The notes below the pieces were generated by a model, which saw nothing but the letters and a program-made list of their open reading frames with translations, had not been told where the DNA came from and did no database searches. The translations under genes were made by a program, and so were the position numbers. Below are positions 1 to 6,742 of a stretch of 6,808 bases of DNA, piece by piece. The stretch is from Clostridia bacterium (GTDB taxonomy: Bacteria > Bacillota_A > Clostridia > Lachnospirales > Cellulosilyticaceae), in the NCBI GenBank assembly GCA_029239935.1, contig JARBTY010000168.1, positions 1 through 6,808 on the forward strand, written 5' to 3'. Position 1 is the first letter of the stretch. Each line of letters starts with the position of its first letter.

Positions 1-1262
1 AGAAGGCTTCCTATTACTTGTCCCTTTGGAATGCCGTACGCTAACAAGTCCTTGCCTGTTATGGCCATCATTTTCTTGTTGTAACATTCCCCTTGCTGTA
101 TAATCTCTTCTTTTATAGTCCTCTGCAGCTCGATGGCCTCTAACTTAGGCTTCAATTTTTCTGGATTTTGAGCTTTGACGTCTGCCAGCTGTACTAGCAA
201 GAGCTGATCAAATAACTCCTCTCCCATAACATTAAGTACTTTTTTTATACTTATTTTCGATAGCTTGTTTTTGAGGTGATAGTCGTGATACTCAATGAGT
301 AAAACAATGTCTCGTATCGTATGATTATCTAATCTAAGCTCTTTAAGAATCTTTTCAGCCATTTGAGCCGACTTTTCGGGATGGTTATAAAAATGATCGA
401 TTCCTTTTTTATCTGTTGTCCGTGTATAAATCTTTCCGATATCATGTAAAAAAACAGTTAATCTCAAGAGCCTGTCTTGGGGTGTATTTTCCATGGCTAC
501 TATGGTATGGCAAGCTACATCATAAATATGGTGGGGATGGTGCTGCTCCATATCATAAGCTTTGTTGAATTCAGGCACTATATACTCCATAAGCTCTAAT
601 TCATGGAGCTGATGCAGATGTGCTGGGCTGGGCGATACACATATTTTAATAAATTCATCCCGAATTCTTTCTTTACTAATATGTCTCAGCAGTTCTTTAC
701 ATGCACGTATTCCCTTTAAGGTATCTTCTTCTATTATAAACCCCAGCTGGGCAGAAAATCTAACTGCCCTAAGAATCCTTAGGGCATCCTCTGAAAAACG
801 TTCTTTAGCATCTCTTACTGAACGGATGCATTTAGCCTCTATATCTAACAGCCCATTGTAGGGATCAATAAACCCTCTGACTGGGTGATACGCTATGGCA
901 TTCATTGCAAAATCTCTTCTAGATAAGTCTAAAGTAATGTCTTCTACAAAGTCTACACTTCCCGGCCTTCTGAAATCGGTATACTCTCCTTCTATACGAT
1001 ACGTCGTCACCTCGTAATGCTCTCTGTTTAAGACAACCGTTACTGTACCATGCTGTATGCCAGTATCATAAGTTCTTAGAAATATCTTTTTTATCTCCTC
1101 CGGTTTTGCTGACGTTGTAATATCCCAATCACTCGGCTGTCTGTGCATAAGCATATCTCTTACACAGCCTCCTACAATGTAACCTTCATAACCGGCCTTC
1201 TCAATCGCATCTATAATTTCCAGTACATCCTTGGGTATTTTTTTATTGTAATCTATTGACAT
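1..1262 (-). CDS. cca: CCA tRNA nucleotidyltransferase with HD domain (partial, 3' end cut by window edge)
   Basis: This class II nucleotidyltransferase adds or repairs the CCA end of tRNAs in the cytoplasm. Reading the minus strand gives 420 uninterrupted codons with no stop before the left edge. Motifs appear in family order: GGCVRD at residues 31-36, the metal-binding DWD (D45, D47), RRDFAMNAIA at 115-124, and EDALRILR at 158-165, which belongs to the nucleotide-recognition region. A C-terminal HD domain follows, with H273-D274 in FLHDIGK and further histidines at 241-252 and 294. HD-type members are usually around 450 residues, so probably only some 30 are missing. The ATG at 1262 has AAGAAAGAGG (1271-1280) eight bases upstream. 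It lies 91 bases after the histidine kinase gene on the same strand with no visible terminator between them, so readthrough is possible. An A-adding enzyme or poly(A) polymerase of the same superfamily cannot be fully excluded, but the family call is firm. Confidence 0.93.
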   Translation of the reverse strand, partial: MSIDYNKKIPKDVLEIIDAIEKAGYEGYIVGGCVRDMLMHRQPSDWDITTSAKPEEIKKIFLRTYDTGIQHGTVTVVLNREHYEVTTYRIEGEYTDFRRPGSVDFVEDITLDLSRRDFAMNAIAYHPVRGFIDPYNGLLDIEAKCIRSVRDAKERFSEDALRILRAVRFSAQLGFIIEEDTLKGIRACKELLRHISKERIRDEFIKICVSPSPAHLHQLHELELMEYIVPEFNKAYDMEQHHPHHIYDVACHTIVAMENTPQDRLLRLTVFLHDIGKIYTRTTDKKGIDHFYNHPEKSAQMAEKILKELRLDNHTIRDIVLLIEYHDYHLKNKLSKISIKKVLNVMGEELFDQLLLVQLADVKAQNPEKLKPKLEAIELQRTIKEEIIQQGECYNKKMMAITGKDLLAYGIPKGQVIGSL

Positions 1263-1309
1263 ATTTAAATCCTCTTTCTTAACAGACTGCTTTTCACTTT
1301 ATCACATTT

Positions 1310-1315
1310 ATTATA
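1310..1315 (-). promoter_or_regulatory. Possible -10 element for cca
   Basis: A perfect TATAAT reads on the minus strand about 47 bases before the cca start codon, in the 91-base gap after the kinase gene. There is no good -35 match at 16-18 bases and no TGn extension. It may be a weak promoter or a chance match in AT-rich DNA. No intrinsic terminator hairpin is visible in this gap, so cca may also be read from the kinase transcript. Confidence 0.25.
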
Positions 1316-1353
1316 TACCCATTCTTCCTATAACCCTATACATTTTTCCAGTA

Positions 1354-2805
1354 TTATGCTTGCTTGATATAAATATCTGATAGCTCTATCGTTGTATTTC
1401 TATCCTTATGTTTGGATAATATCTTTTGAACTTTATCCTGACAGACTTCTTCCACTGTATAGATTGGAAAATATAAGGTAAAGGTTGTCCCTTCTCCTTC
1501 CTTACTAGAGACCTCCACCTTTCCGTGATGCAGCTCTACAAGCGCATGAACTAATGTGAGGCCCAATCCGCTTCCCTCAACATTTCTAATTAAGGATTTG
1601 TTGACCTGCATAAATGTTTCAAATATATAAGGCTGCATCTCTCTATTAATGCCTATACCAGTATCTGTTACACAGATAACAACTTGCTCTCCTTCTAAAT
1701 AAATATTTACAAAAATCTTTCCTTCCCTCTTATTATACTTAATGGCATTAGATAACAGGTTAAGTATAATCCTTTCAAATAGATTGCGGTCAACAGCTAT
1801 CTCCAATTCCTCTACTTCTGTATCAAATATAATTTCTATATTATTAGATTGTGCATAGGGCAGTGTAGAAAGTGTAATATCCTCTGTTAATTCCACAATG
1901 TCTACGTTATGCAGTTCCAGTTTTATGCCTTCTCCTTCTATCTTTGTAATATCTATAATATTATCTACCAAACGGATTAACCTGTAAGAATTCTGTTTCA
2001 ATATCCTGATGGATTTGGGTAATACCTTAAGCGCATCCTCTTGATCTTGTATTTGTTCTAACAGCTGCGATGTACTAATCATGAGATTAATGGGCGTCTT
2101 AAATTCATGGGATACGTTAGCAAAAAATTCACTTCTTACTTTCTCTCTTTCTCTGCTTTCATAGAGCAGTCTTCTGTGTGAAATATCCTGAATAACCATG
2201 ATAACACTTTTTGATACTGCTTCTTTATTGTTTGCAACAATCGTAACTTCTACTTCTTTAAGCTCTTTATGTACTGTTTTTATACGCATTTCGATTTGCC
2301 TCGGAAGCTCTTCTGCCATATACACATCTATATCTTCCATAAACACCCTTTTAAGCTCTGGCCAAGTTATATTTTCTTTCCCCTCTAACCCCAAAAAATT
2401 TATGCCACATTGATTGATAAACTTCAGCCTTCCATCTTCTACAGAAATAACCGTATTAGGTATACCCGTTAAAAGTTCTTTATACCCGTCTTGTGATTGT
2501 CTTAATAGTTGTTCGGTCTTTTGTCTCCGAAAAATATTTATCATAAGTATTCCTATGACCAAAACCAATATCACTATAATGTTAACAAAAAAGATTCCTG
2601 CTACGTCTCTATTAAGAATAAAGTACTTTAAAGACCTATCTGCCTCTTCTATCTCAAAAAAAGCTTCTATCGCAAAAAGTGTCCCTGCGCCTAACCCTCT
2701 ATTTAAATGATGCTCTAATTGTTCTGCTGCATAACATATATTATAAATAAAAGAAAAAAATACGCCTGCCATTGTTACAAGGATTCGCATTTTGAATTTC
2801 TTCAT
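1354..2805 (-). CDS. Membrane-bound PAS sensor histidine kinase
   Basis: The 483-residue product is a two-component sensor kinase that autophosphorylates on a histidine and passes the phosphate to a response regulator. Residues 1-26 look like a signal peptide or first membrane helix (basic start, hydrophobic core, CYA then AEQ). A second hydrophobic segment lies at about 68-91, leaving only about 40 residues outside the membrane. Residues about 105-210 fit a cytoplasmic PAS domain. The HisKA domain holds the phospho-acceptor H233 in SHEFKTP. The HATPase_c domain has an N box (N349 to N358), G1 box DTGIG (381-385), F box FETF (395-398) and G2 box GSGLG (411-415), so catalysis looks intact. About 35 residues of unassigned tail follow. 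The ATG at 2805 has TGGAGGG at 2809-2815, close but usable. No response regulator is in the window, so partner and signal are unknown. It is separated from metQ by a terminator and is likely expressed independently. Confidence 0.93.
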   Translation of the reverse strand: MKKFKMRILVTMAGVFFSFIYNICYAAEQLEHHLNRGLGAGTLFAIEAFFEIEEADRSLKYFILNRDVAGIFFVNIIVILVLVIGILMINIFRRQKTEQLLRQSQDGYKELLTGIPNTVISVEDGRLKFINQCGINFLGLEGKENITWPELKRVFMEDIDVYMAEELPRQIEMRIKTVHKELKEVEVTIVANNKEAVSKSVIMVIQDISHRRLLYESREREKVRSEFFANVSHEFKTPINLMISTSQLLEQIQDQEDALKVLPKSIRILKQNSYRLIRLVDNIIDITKIEGEGIKLELHNVDIVELTEDITLSTLPYAQSNNIEIIFDTEVEELEIAVDRNLFERIILNLLSNAIKYNKREGKIFVNIYLEGEQVVICVTDTGIGINREMQPYIFETFMQVNKSLIRNVEGSGLGLTLVHALVELHHGKVEVSSKEGEGTTFTLYFPIYTVEEVCQDKVQKILSKHKDRNTTIELSDIYIKQA

Positions 2806-2890
2806 ATACCCTCCATACTATTTCAAATTTTTTAATTATTATTTTATTTTATTACTTTTTTTGCATTTATTCAAATACTATTTTTAATTT

Positions 2891-2909
2891 TTAGCAATTT
2901 AATTGTTAA
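2891..2909. promoter_or_regulatory. Operator-like imperfect dyad near the kinase promoter
   Basis: TTAGCAATT and AATTGTTAA form inverted arms around a single central T, with eight of nine positions complementary. On the minus strand the dyad begins only a few bases after a perfect TATAAT at 2912-2917, so it would cover the expected transcription start. That placement suits a repressor site. No matching regulator is known from the window, and dyads of A and T arise easily in such DNA. Confidence 0.3.
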
Positions 2910-2911
2910 AT

Positions 2912-2960
2912 ATTATACATAATAACAGAATTTTTAGATTAATTTCGTGCTTTATGTCAA
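2912..2960 (-). promoter_or_regulatory. Candidate promoter elements for the histidine kinase gene
   Basis: Two partial signals lie on the minus strand upstream of the kinase. A perfect TTGACA occupies 2955-2960 and is followed after 16 bases by TCTAAA (2933-2938), a 4-of-6 match to a -10. Separately a perfect TATAAT occupies 2912-2917, but it has no good -35 at the right distance and is 37 bases from the TTGACA. Either could be the promoter. The TATAAT would give a leader of about 100 bases. Confidence 0.4.
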
Positions 2961-3080
2961 ATACTGCGAATTTTTAGCGAATTACATCTTAATTTTCAGT
3001 TGTTTAGACTGTTTTTTGCCCCATACTATTTTATAAATATTTACTAAATATTATCGGTATACTATTTTACAAGTATTCTT

Positions 3081-3130
3081 ATAAAATAAAAAAGAAGACC
3101 TTCAGATTGTAAATCTGAAAAGTCTTCTCT
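3081..3130 (-). terminator. Rho-independent terminator after metQ
   Basis: In the minus-strand RNA, AGAAGAC then UUCAGAUU (from 3128 down to 3112) pairs with AAUCUGAA then GUCUUCU (3108 down to 3093) around a 3-base loop. Only a small internal mismatch (two bases against one) interrupts about 15 base pairs. A U-rich run follows at 3092-3081. It sits 72 bases after the metQ stop codon and should end the porB-metNIQ transcript before the kinase gene. Confidence 0.92.
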
Positions 3131-3199
3131 TTTGCTTTATATTAACCTATTAAAATATCTTATGGGAATTTAAAATATGTTTCTTATCAAAAGCTGTTT

Positions 3200-4114
3200 T
3201 TATTTGCCCCACTTAGTTTTATACCAGTCTGGTTTTTGGAATCCGCTGAACAAATACTCATCACTTTCTATAATGTTTGTAAATGCTTCTGACTCCACAA
3301 CCTCAATAATATCCTTTACAAACTGTGCTTCAAGATCTACATTTTTAACCGCAATAAGGTTCTTATATTCCTCTGTAAGCTGTTCTGTATACAGTGCTGT
3401 TTTAAGGTCAATACCAGCTGCTATAGCATAGTTTCCTGGTATAGCTGCCAAATCAGAACTGTCTAAAGTTCTTGGAAGCTGTGCTGCTTCTACTGGTGTA
3501 ATTTTTAAATTAAGTGGATTCTCTGTAACATTTTTTTCTGAGAAACTTGCTGGATCCGCTGTTTCATCTATCTTTAATAAGCCCACTACCTGCGCCTGTC
3601 TTAGGGCACGGGTTAAATTGGTAACATCATTAGGAATAGTCAAAACACTCCCTTCTGGTACAGCATTAATATCTGTAATGCTGTTTGAATAAAAGCCTAA
3701 AGCTGCTGTTGGTATATTAATAATATCTGTGATTTCTAAGTTGTGTTCTTTAGCAAAGTTTCTAAGGTAAACTTGATGCTGGAATATATTTGCATCTATC
3801 TCGCCATTTGCAAGTGCTAAATTAGGCTGTACATAATCACTGAATTCTTTGATTTCAACAGTGTATCCTTTTGCTTCTAGTTCGGGCTTGATAGCATATT
3901 TAACCATATCTCCATAAGGTCCTGGTGCTGCTCCAAAAACGATAGTTTTTTTGTCATTTGTGGGTTCCCCAGCCGGCGCCTCTGACTCTGTTGCAGCTGG
4001 AGTCTCTGCCCCTGCTGATTCACTTTCAGCTTTTGGTGTACTACTGCCACATCCTGCTAAAAGACTTGCTCCTAATACCACTGCACTTACTATAAATGAT
4101 AATCTCTTTTTCAT
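3200..4114 (-). CDS. metQ: MetQ/NlpA-family methionine-type ABC transporter substrate-binding lipoprotein
   Basis: The 304-residue product is an extracytoplasmic solute-binding protein tethered to the membrane by lipid; relatives bind L- or D-methionine and deliver it to MetNI. The N-terminus MKKR, a hydrophobic stretch and the lipobox LLAGC (lipidated Cys22) form a lipoprotein signal. Residues 23-55 are a flexible linker rich in Ser, Ala, Glu, Thr and Pro. The binding domain fills 56-304, with family hallmarks DANIFQHQVYLRNF (107-120), PNDVTNLTRAL (161-171) and PGNYAIAAG (226-234). An in-frame GTG at 4123 would add three residues, but it lies inside the Shine-Dalgarno sequence GAGGAG, so the ATG at 4114 is chosen. 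The gene follows metI after 57 bases and is the last of the operon before a strong terminator. Exact ligand specificity cannot be read from the sequence. Confidence 0.95.
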   Translation of the reverse strand: MKKRLSFIVSAVVLGASLLAGCGSSTPKAESESAGAETPAATESEAPAGEPTNDKKTIVFGAAPGPYGDMVKYAIKPELEAKGYTVEIKEFSDYVQPNLALANGEIDANIFQHQVYLRNFAKEHNLEITDIINIPTAALGFYSNSITDINAVPEGSVLTIPNDVTNLTRALRQAQVVGLLKIDETADPASFSEKNVTENPLNLKITPVEAAQLPRTLDSSDLAAIPGNYAIAAGIDLKTALYTEQLTEEYKNLIAVKNVDLEAQFVKDIIEVVESEAFTNIIESDEYLFSGFQKPDWYKTKWGK

Positions 4115-4122
4115 TTTTTCCA

Positions 4123-4128
4123 CTCCTC
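4123..4128 (-). promoter_or_regulatory. metQ ribosome binding site that decides the start
   Basis: GAGGAG on the minus strand ends 8 bases before the ATG at 4114, an ideal spacing. The alternative GTG start (4121-4123) shares its first base with this element and would have no ribosome binding site of its own. Confidence 0.85.
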
Positions 4129-4171
4129 AATTTTAATGTTTTATGTGTAATCTTTACTATTTAATACGTGT

Positions 4172-4828
4172 TTATTTCTTAGTGAGTGTAACCGCTATTT
4201 TCTCACCTATAACTTGTATGGCTTGAACAACAATAACTAATAAAATCACCGTTACGAACATGACATCTGTTTGATATCTGTAGTAGCCAAACCTAACCGC
4301 CAGGTCTCCTATTCCACCACCTCCAACAGTTCCTGCCATGGCAGAAAAACCAATGATACTGATAAGCGTCACGGTAATAGCTCTTACAATCCCCGGGAGT
4401 GCTTCTACCAAAAGAACATCCCAAATAATTTCTTTGATGCTTGCTCCCATTGCAAGAGAAGCTTCTATCACGCCTTTATCCACCTCTGAAAAGGCGCCTT
4501 CAATGAGTCTCGCCAAAAAGGCTATGGACGCTACTGTAAGGGGGACAGCTGCCGCTTTAGGTCCTATTGTCGTTCCTACAAGTTTACTGGTGACCGGCAC
4601 TAAAAGTACCAGTAAAATAACAAAAGGTATTGATCTAATCACATTGACAATGAAGCCTGCTACAACATTAAATATCCTATTTTTATATAGAAGAGGGGTT
4701 GAGGTAATATATAATATAAGTCCCAAGATAAGGCCTATAATGATGGCAAAGGTTATTGCAATTCCTACCATATGTAAAGTTTCCTTACTTGCAACCCACA
4801 ATGCATCTATTAATTCTAGAGGTTTCAT
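4172..4828 (-). CDS. metI: MetI-type methionine ABC transporter permease
   Basis: The 218-residue integral membrane protein forms, as a homodimer in known relatives, the channel of the MetNI importer. About five membrane helices can be seen, near residues 19-42, 53-78, 90-112, 148-170 and 187-208. The cytoplasmic coupling loop that docks on the ATPase is clear at about 122-146 (EASLAMGASIKEI then LPGIV). The motif GFSAMAGTVGGGGIGDLA at 160-177 is characteristic of this permease family, and the length matches it. Its ATG overlaps the metN stop codon in an ATGA arrangement, so translation is probably coupled. A Shine-Dalgarno sequence GAAGGAG lies at 4840-4846 within the end of metN. Position between metN and metQ confirms the assignment. 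Confidence 0.96.
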   Translation of the reverse strand: MKPLELIDALWVASKETLHMVGIAITFAIIIGLILGLILYITSTPLLYKNRIFNVVAGFIVNVIRSIPFVILLVLLVPVTSKLVGTTIGPKAAAVPLTVASIAFLARLIEGAFSEVDKGVIEASLAMGASIKEIIWDVLLVEALPGIVRAITVTLISIIGFSAMAGTVGGGGIGDLAVRFGYYRYQTDVMFVTVILLVIVVQAIQVIGEKIAVTLTKK

Positions 4829-5844
4829 CGCTTGTCACGCTCCTTCTCTTCTAAAATTTCTATTTCCTCTACATTGGCTCTGATATAAGACAGCGCTTCT
4901 TGCAGTGCTTGTTCTTCGCCTTCTATGCTAACCACCAAAATACCTATGGGCTTGTTCTGAATGTATTCTATTTTTCCATGTAGAATATTGAGTACCACAT
5001 CATATTTTTTATTGGTATAGGCAATGATAGGTTCCACACTTTTTTCCCCTTTATAAGTGAGGGTCAAAATACTACCTTTCGCTTGCTTTGCAATCTTATC
5101 TGGAATCGTTATATTACTTTTTACAAGTTTTTTTGTAATAGCTTCTTTGGGGTTTGCAAAAATTTCATAGGCTTTATTGATTTCTACAATTTTTCCTTCA
5201 CTCATCACAGCCACTTTATTAAAAAGATGTTTTGCCACTTCCAGCTGATGGGTAATAAATACAATAGTAATCCCCAGTTGCTTATTAATATCCCGTAAGA
5301 TATCCACAATTTCCTCAGTTGTATGCACATCCAGAGCAGAAGTTGCTTCATCACAAAGTAAAATCTTGGGGTTTGCTGCAAGTGCTCTTGCGATGCCTAC
5401 TCTTTGTTTTTGCCCACCACTGAGGCTGGCTGGATAGACATCCTTTTTATCTTGAAGTCCTACAAGTCCCAGCAGTTCATCTACACGTTTGTCTCTTTTA
5501 TCTTTTGGGTACCTTTGAATTTTGAGAGCAAACTCAATGTTTTTGCCTACTGTTTTCCTTGAAATAAGATTGAAATGCTGAAAAATCATACCTATTTTTT
5601 TCCTTAAGTTTCTTACTCCTGAAGGTCCTAACTTGGTAATATCCTGTCCTTCAATAATGATTTTGCCGCTAGTGGGCTTTTGCAGTGCATTTAAAGTCCT
5701 GACAAGGGTACTCTTTCCTGCTCCGCTCCCTCCCACTATGCCAAAGATTTCTCCTTCTTCAATCGTCAAAGAAACATCTTTTACAGCATGCAGCTCACTG
5801 GCCTTATTCTTAAAAGTAACACTTACGTTTTCTAGTACTATCAT
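4825..5844 (-). CDS. metN: MetN-type methionine ABC transporter ATPase with C-terminal NIL domain
   Basis: The 339-residue cytoplasmic subunit hydrolyses ATP to drive import through MetI. The nucleotide-binding domain (about 1-240) has Walker A GGSGAGKS (38-45), the Q-loop Q89, the signature LSGGQ (141-145), Walker B ILLCDE (161-166, catalytic E166) and the H-loop H199, all intact. Residues about 258-333 fit the NIL domain, an ACT-like module that in E. coli MetN binds methionine and shuts transport off, so feedback inhibition is likely. The C-terminus is charged (EEKERDKR). An in-frame GTG at 5853 would add three residues but falls within the ribosome binding site, so the ATG at 5844 is preferred. 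The gene begins 19 bases after porB and overlaps metI by 4 bases, which implies cotranscription with both. Confidence 0.96.
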   Translation of the reverse strand: MIVLENVSVTFKNKASELHAVKDVSLTIEEGEIFGIVGGSGAGKSTLVRTLNALQKPTSGKIIIEGQDITKLGPSGVRNLRKKIGMIFQHFNLISRKTVGKNIEFALKIQRYPKDKRDKRVDELLGLVGLQDKKDVYPASLSGGQKQRVGIARALAANPKILLCDEATSALDVHTTEEIVDILRDINKQLGITIVFITHQLEVAKHLFNKVAVMSEGKIVEINKAYEIFANPKEAITKKLVKSNITIPDKIAKQAKGSILTLTYKGEKSVEPIIAYTNKKYDVVLNILHGKIEYIQNKPIGILVVSIEGEEQALQEALSYIRANVEEIEILEEKERDKR

Positions 5845-5847
5845 AGA

Positions 5848-5856
5848 GATCACCTC
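5848..5856 (-). promoter_or_regulatory. metN ribosome binding site that decides the start
   Basis: GAGGTGATC on the minus strand closely matches the complement of the 16S rRNA 3' end. Its GAGG core lies 8 bases before the ATG at 5844. The GTG at 5851-5853 is part of this element, so it is unlikely to be the start. It occupies nearly all of the short gap after porB. Confidence 0.82.
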
Positions 5857-5863
5857 TTCTCAT

Positions 5864-6742
5864 CTATTCTGCTTTCTTCATTAAATCCTTCCATTTTCGA
5901 TCTCTTTGATCTTCAATAGCTTTAATATCCTCTTCCGTCAAATGCTTGAAACGCGCCTGCTTCTTTACATACTCTTTAACACTGCCAAAGCTTTTGGGAT
6001 TTTTATTAAGCACATATTCCTCATTTTCATACTCTGCCAAATACCAAAGTCCGCAGTCTATTGCCTCTTTGGCAATGGCAATTGTCTCATCTGTATCAAT
6101 TCCCCATCCGGTAGGACAAGGTGCTGCCACATGAATATAAGAGGTTCCTTGTACCTTACTTGCTTTTTCTACCTTTTTGATGTAATCAGTAATATTACCT
6201 ATACTGGCTGTCGCTGCATAACTTATTTTATGAGCCGCAACGATATCAAACATATCCTTTTTAACATTGGTACTGCCATGAATGCGGTCCCCTGCTGGTG
6301 ATGTCGTTGTTTTTGCACCATACGGCGTAAGAGAACTTTGCTGAACACCGGTATTCATATACGCTTCATTGTCGTAACAGATATAAATAATCTTGTCACC
6401 TCTGTCAATAGCTCCCGATAAAGCCTGCAGTCCAATATCTGCTGTTCCTCCGTCTCCAGCAAAACCTACCACATTTACGTCCTTTAACCCCAGGGCTTTA
6501 GCCCCTGCATAGAGACCCGAAAGCATAGCCCCTGTACTTGCAAATGGGGATATAAGCGCATTGACACCAAAACAGAGCTGGGGATAAACAAAACCAACTG
6601 CTGACATGCATCCTGCTGGAAGTGCCACAAGGGTGTTTTTACCCAATACTTTCAGCGCAAGTCTTACTGCAAGACTCCCCCCGCAGCCGGCGCATCCCTT
6701 ATGTCCATAAAAATATTCTTCTTGTTCAAGTTTAGTTTTCAT
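5864..6742 (-). CDS. porB: 2-oxoacid (pyruvate-type):ferredoxin oxidoreductase, beta subunit
   Basis: The 292-residue product is the thiamine-diphosphate-binding subunit of a multi-subunit enzyme that converts a 2-oxoacid plus CoA to acyl-CoA, CO2 and reduced ferredoxin. The TPP/Mg region is clear: GDGG at 96-99 through ADIGLQALSGAIDRGDK to YDNEAYMNTG (123-132). Four cysteines in the expected places can bind a 4Fe-4S cluster: C17 and C20 (CAGCGG), C45 (AGCMS) and C209 (PCPTGW). Length is normal for PorB. The ATG at 6742 follows GGAGGTG (6750-6756) by 7 bases and overlaps the end of the upstream gene, as usual for alpha-beta pairs. The metN ATG is only 19 bases downstream. Pyruvate is the default substrate, but branched-chain or methionine-derived 2-oxoacids are possible, because VorB-type relatives look similar. 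Confidence 0.92.
   Translation of the reverse strand: MKTKLEQEEYFYGHKGCAGCGGSLAVRLALKVLGKNTLVALPAGCMSAVGFVYPQLCFGVNALISPFASTGAMLSGLYAGAKALGLKDVNVVGFAGDGGTADIGLQALSGAIDRGDKIIYICYDNEAYMNTGVQQSSLTPYGAKTTTSPAGDRIHGSTNVKKDMFDIVAAHKISYAATASIGNITDYIKKVEKASKVQGTSYIHVAAPCPTGWGIDTDETIAIAKEAIDCGLWYLAEYENEEYVLNKNPKSFGSVKEYVKKQARFKHLTEEDIKAIEDQRDRKWKDLMKKAE

Larger units (their letters stand above)
2886..2999. repeat. Three exact and one near copy of CTAAAAATT (minus strand)
   Basis: The plus-strand word AATTTTTAG occurs exactly at 2886-2894, 2929-2937 and 2969-2977, with a one-mismatch copy AATTTTCAG at 2991-2999, all in one orientation. Start-to-start distances are 43, 40 and 22 bases, near multiples of the DNA helical repeat, so the A-tracts would lie on roughly the same face. 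They flank and overlap the candidate kinase promoter. This could be phased regulator sites or curved DNA. Confidence 0.4.
2815..3067. repeat. Four dispersed copies of the word AAATAGTAT (minus strand)
   Basis: The plus-strand word ATACTATTT occurs exactly at 2815-2823, 2875-2883, 3023-3031 and 3059-3067, all in the same orientation. The last two share two more bases (ATACTATTTTA). The leftmost copy sits directly against the kinase ribosome binding site. Spacing is irregular (60, 148 and 36 bases). These may be binding sites for one regulator or a product of the very biased base composition. Confidence 0.4.
2806..3199. other. Extremely AT-rich intergenic region, no gene seen
   Basis: This gap of 394 bases separates the kinase gene from metQ. 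I see no supported coding region on either strand: open frames here are short and lack recognisable products or ribosome binding sites. From the left it holds the kinase ribosome binding site, candidate promoter elements, an AT-rich dyad, several repeated 9-base words, and then the metQ terminator. The 67 bases between the terminator stem and the metQ stop codon show nothing further. Confidence 0.8.

Noticed and set aside
2198..2710. Two plus-strand open frames opposite the kinase gene
   Set aside because: They are shadows of the kinase reading frame. The kinase has all its catalytic boxes, while these have no recognisable motif.
2806..3090. AT-rich gap considered as a CRISPR array, origin of replication or decayed gene
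   Set aside because: The repeats are only 9 bases, irregularly spaced and without unique spacers. No DnaA-box cluster was noticed and no frame resembles a known protein.
3081..3130. Hairpin considered as a riboswitch, attenuator or bidirectional terminator
   Set aside because: It is a simple stem followed by a U-run in the minus-strand RNA just after metQ. No gene on the plus strand would use it, and no aptamer-like structure adjoins it.
3177..3431. Plus-strand open frame opposite the 3' end of metQ
   Set aside because: It overlaps a certain gene and shows no recognisable product.
4338..4883. Open frame of 181 codons on the plus strand
   Set aside because: It lies antisense to metI and the end of metN, whose protein families are certain. 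Its translation shows no recognisable family and I saw no matching promoter.
5906..6301. Plus-strand open frame of 131 codons opposite porB
   Set aside because: It is cysteine- and phenylalanine-rich in the way antisense readings often are, and porB on the other strand is a clear family member.
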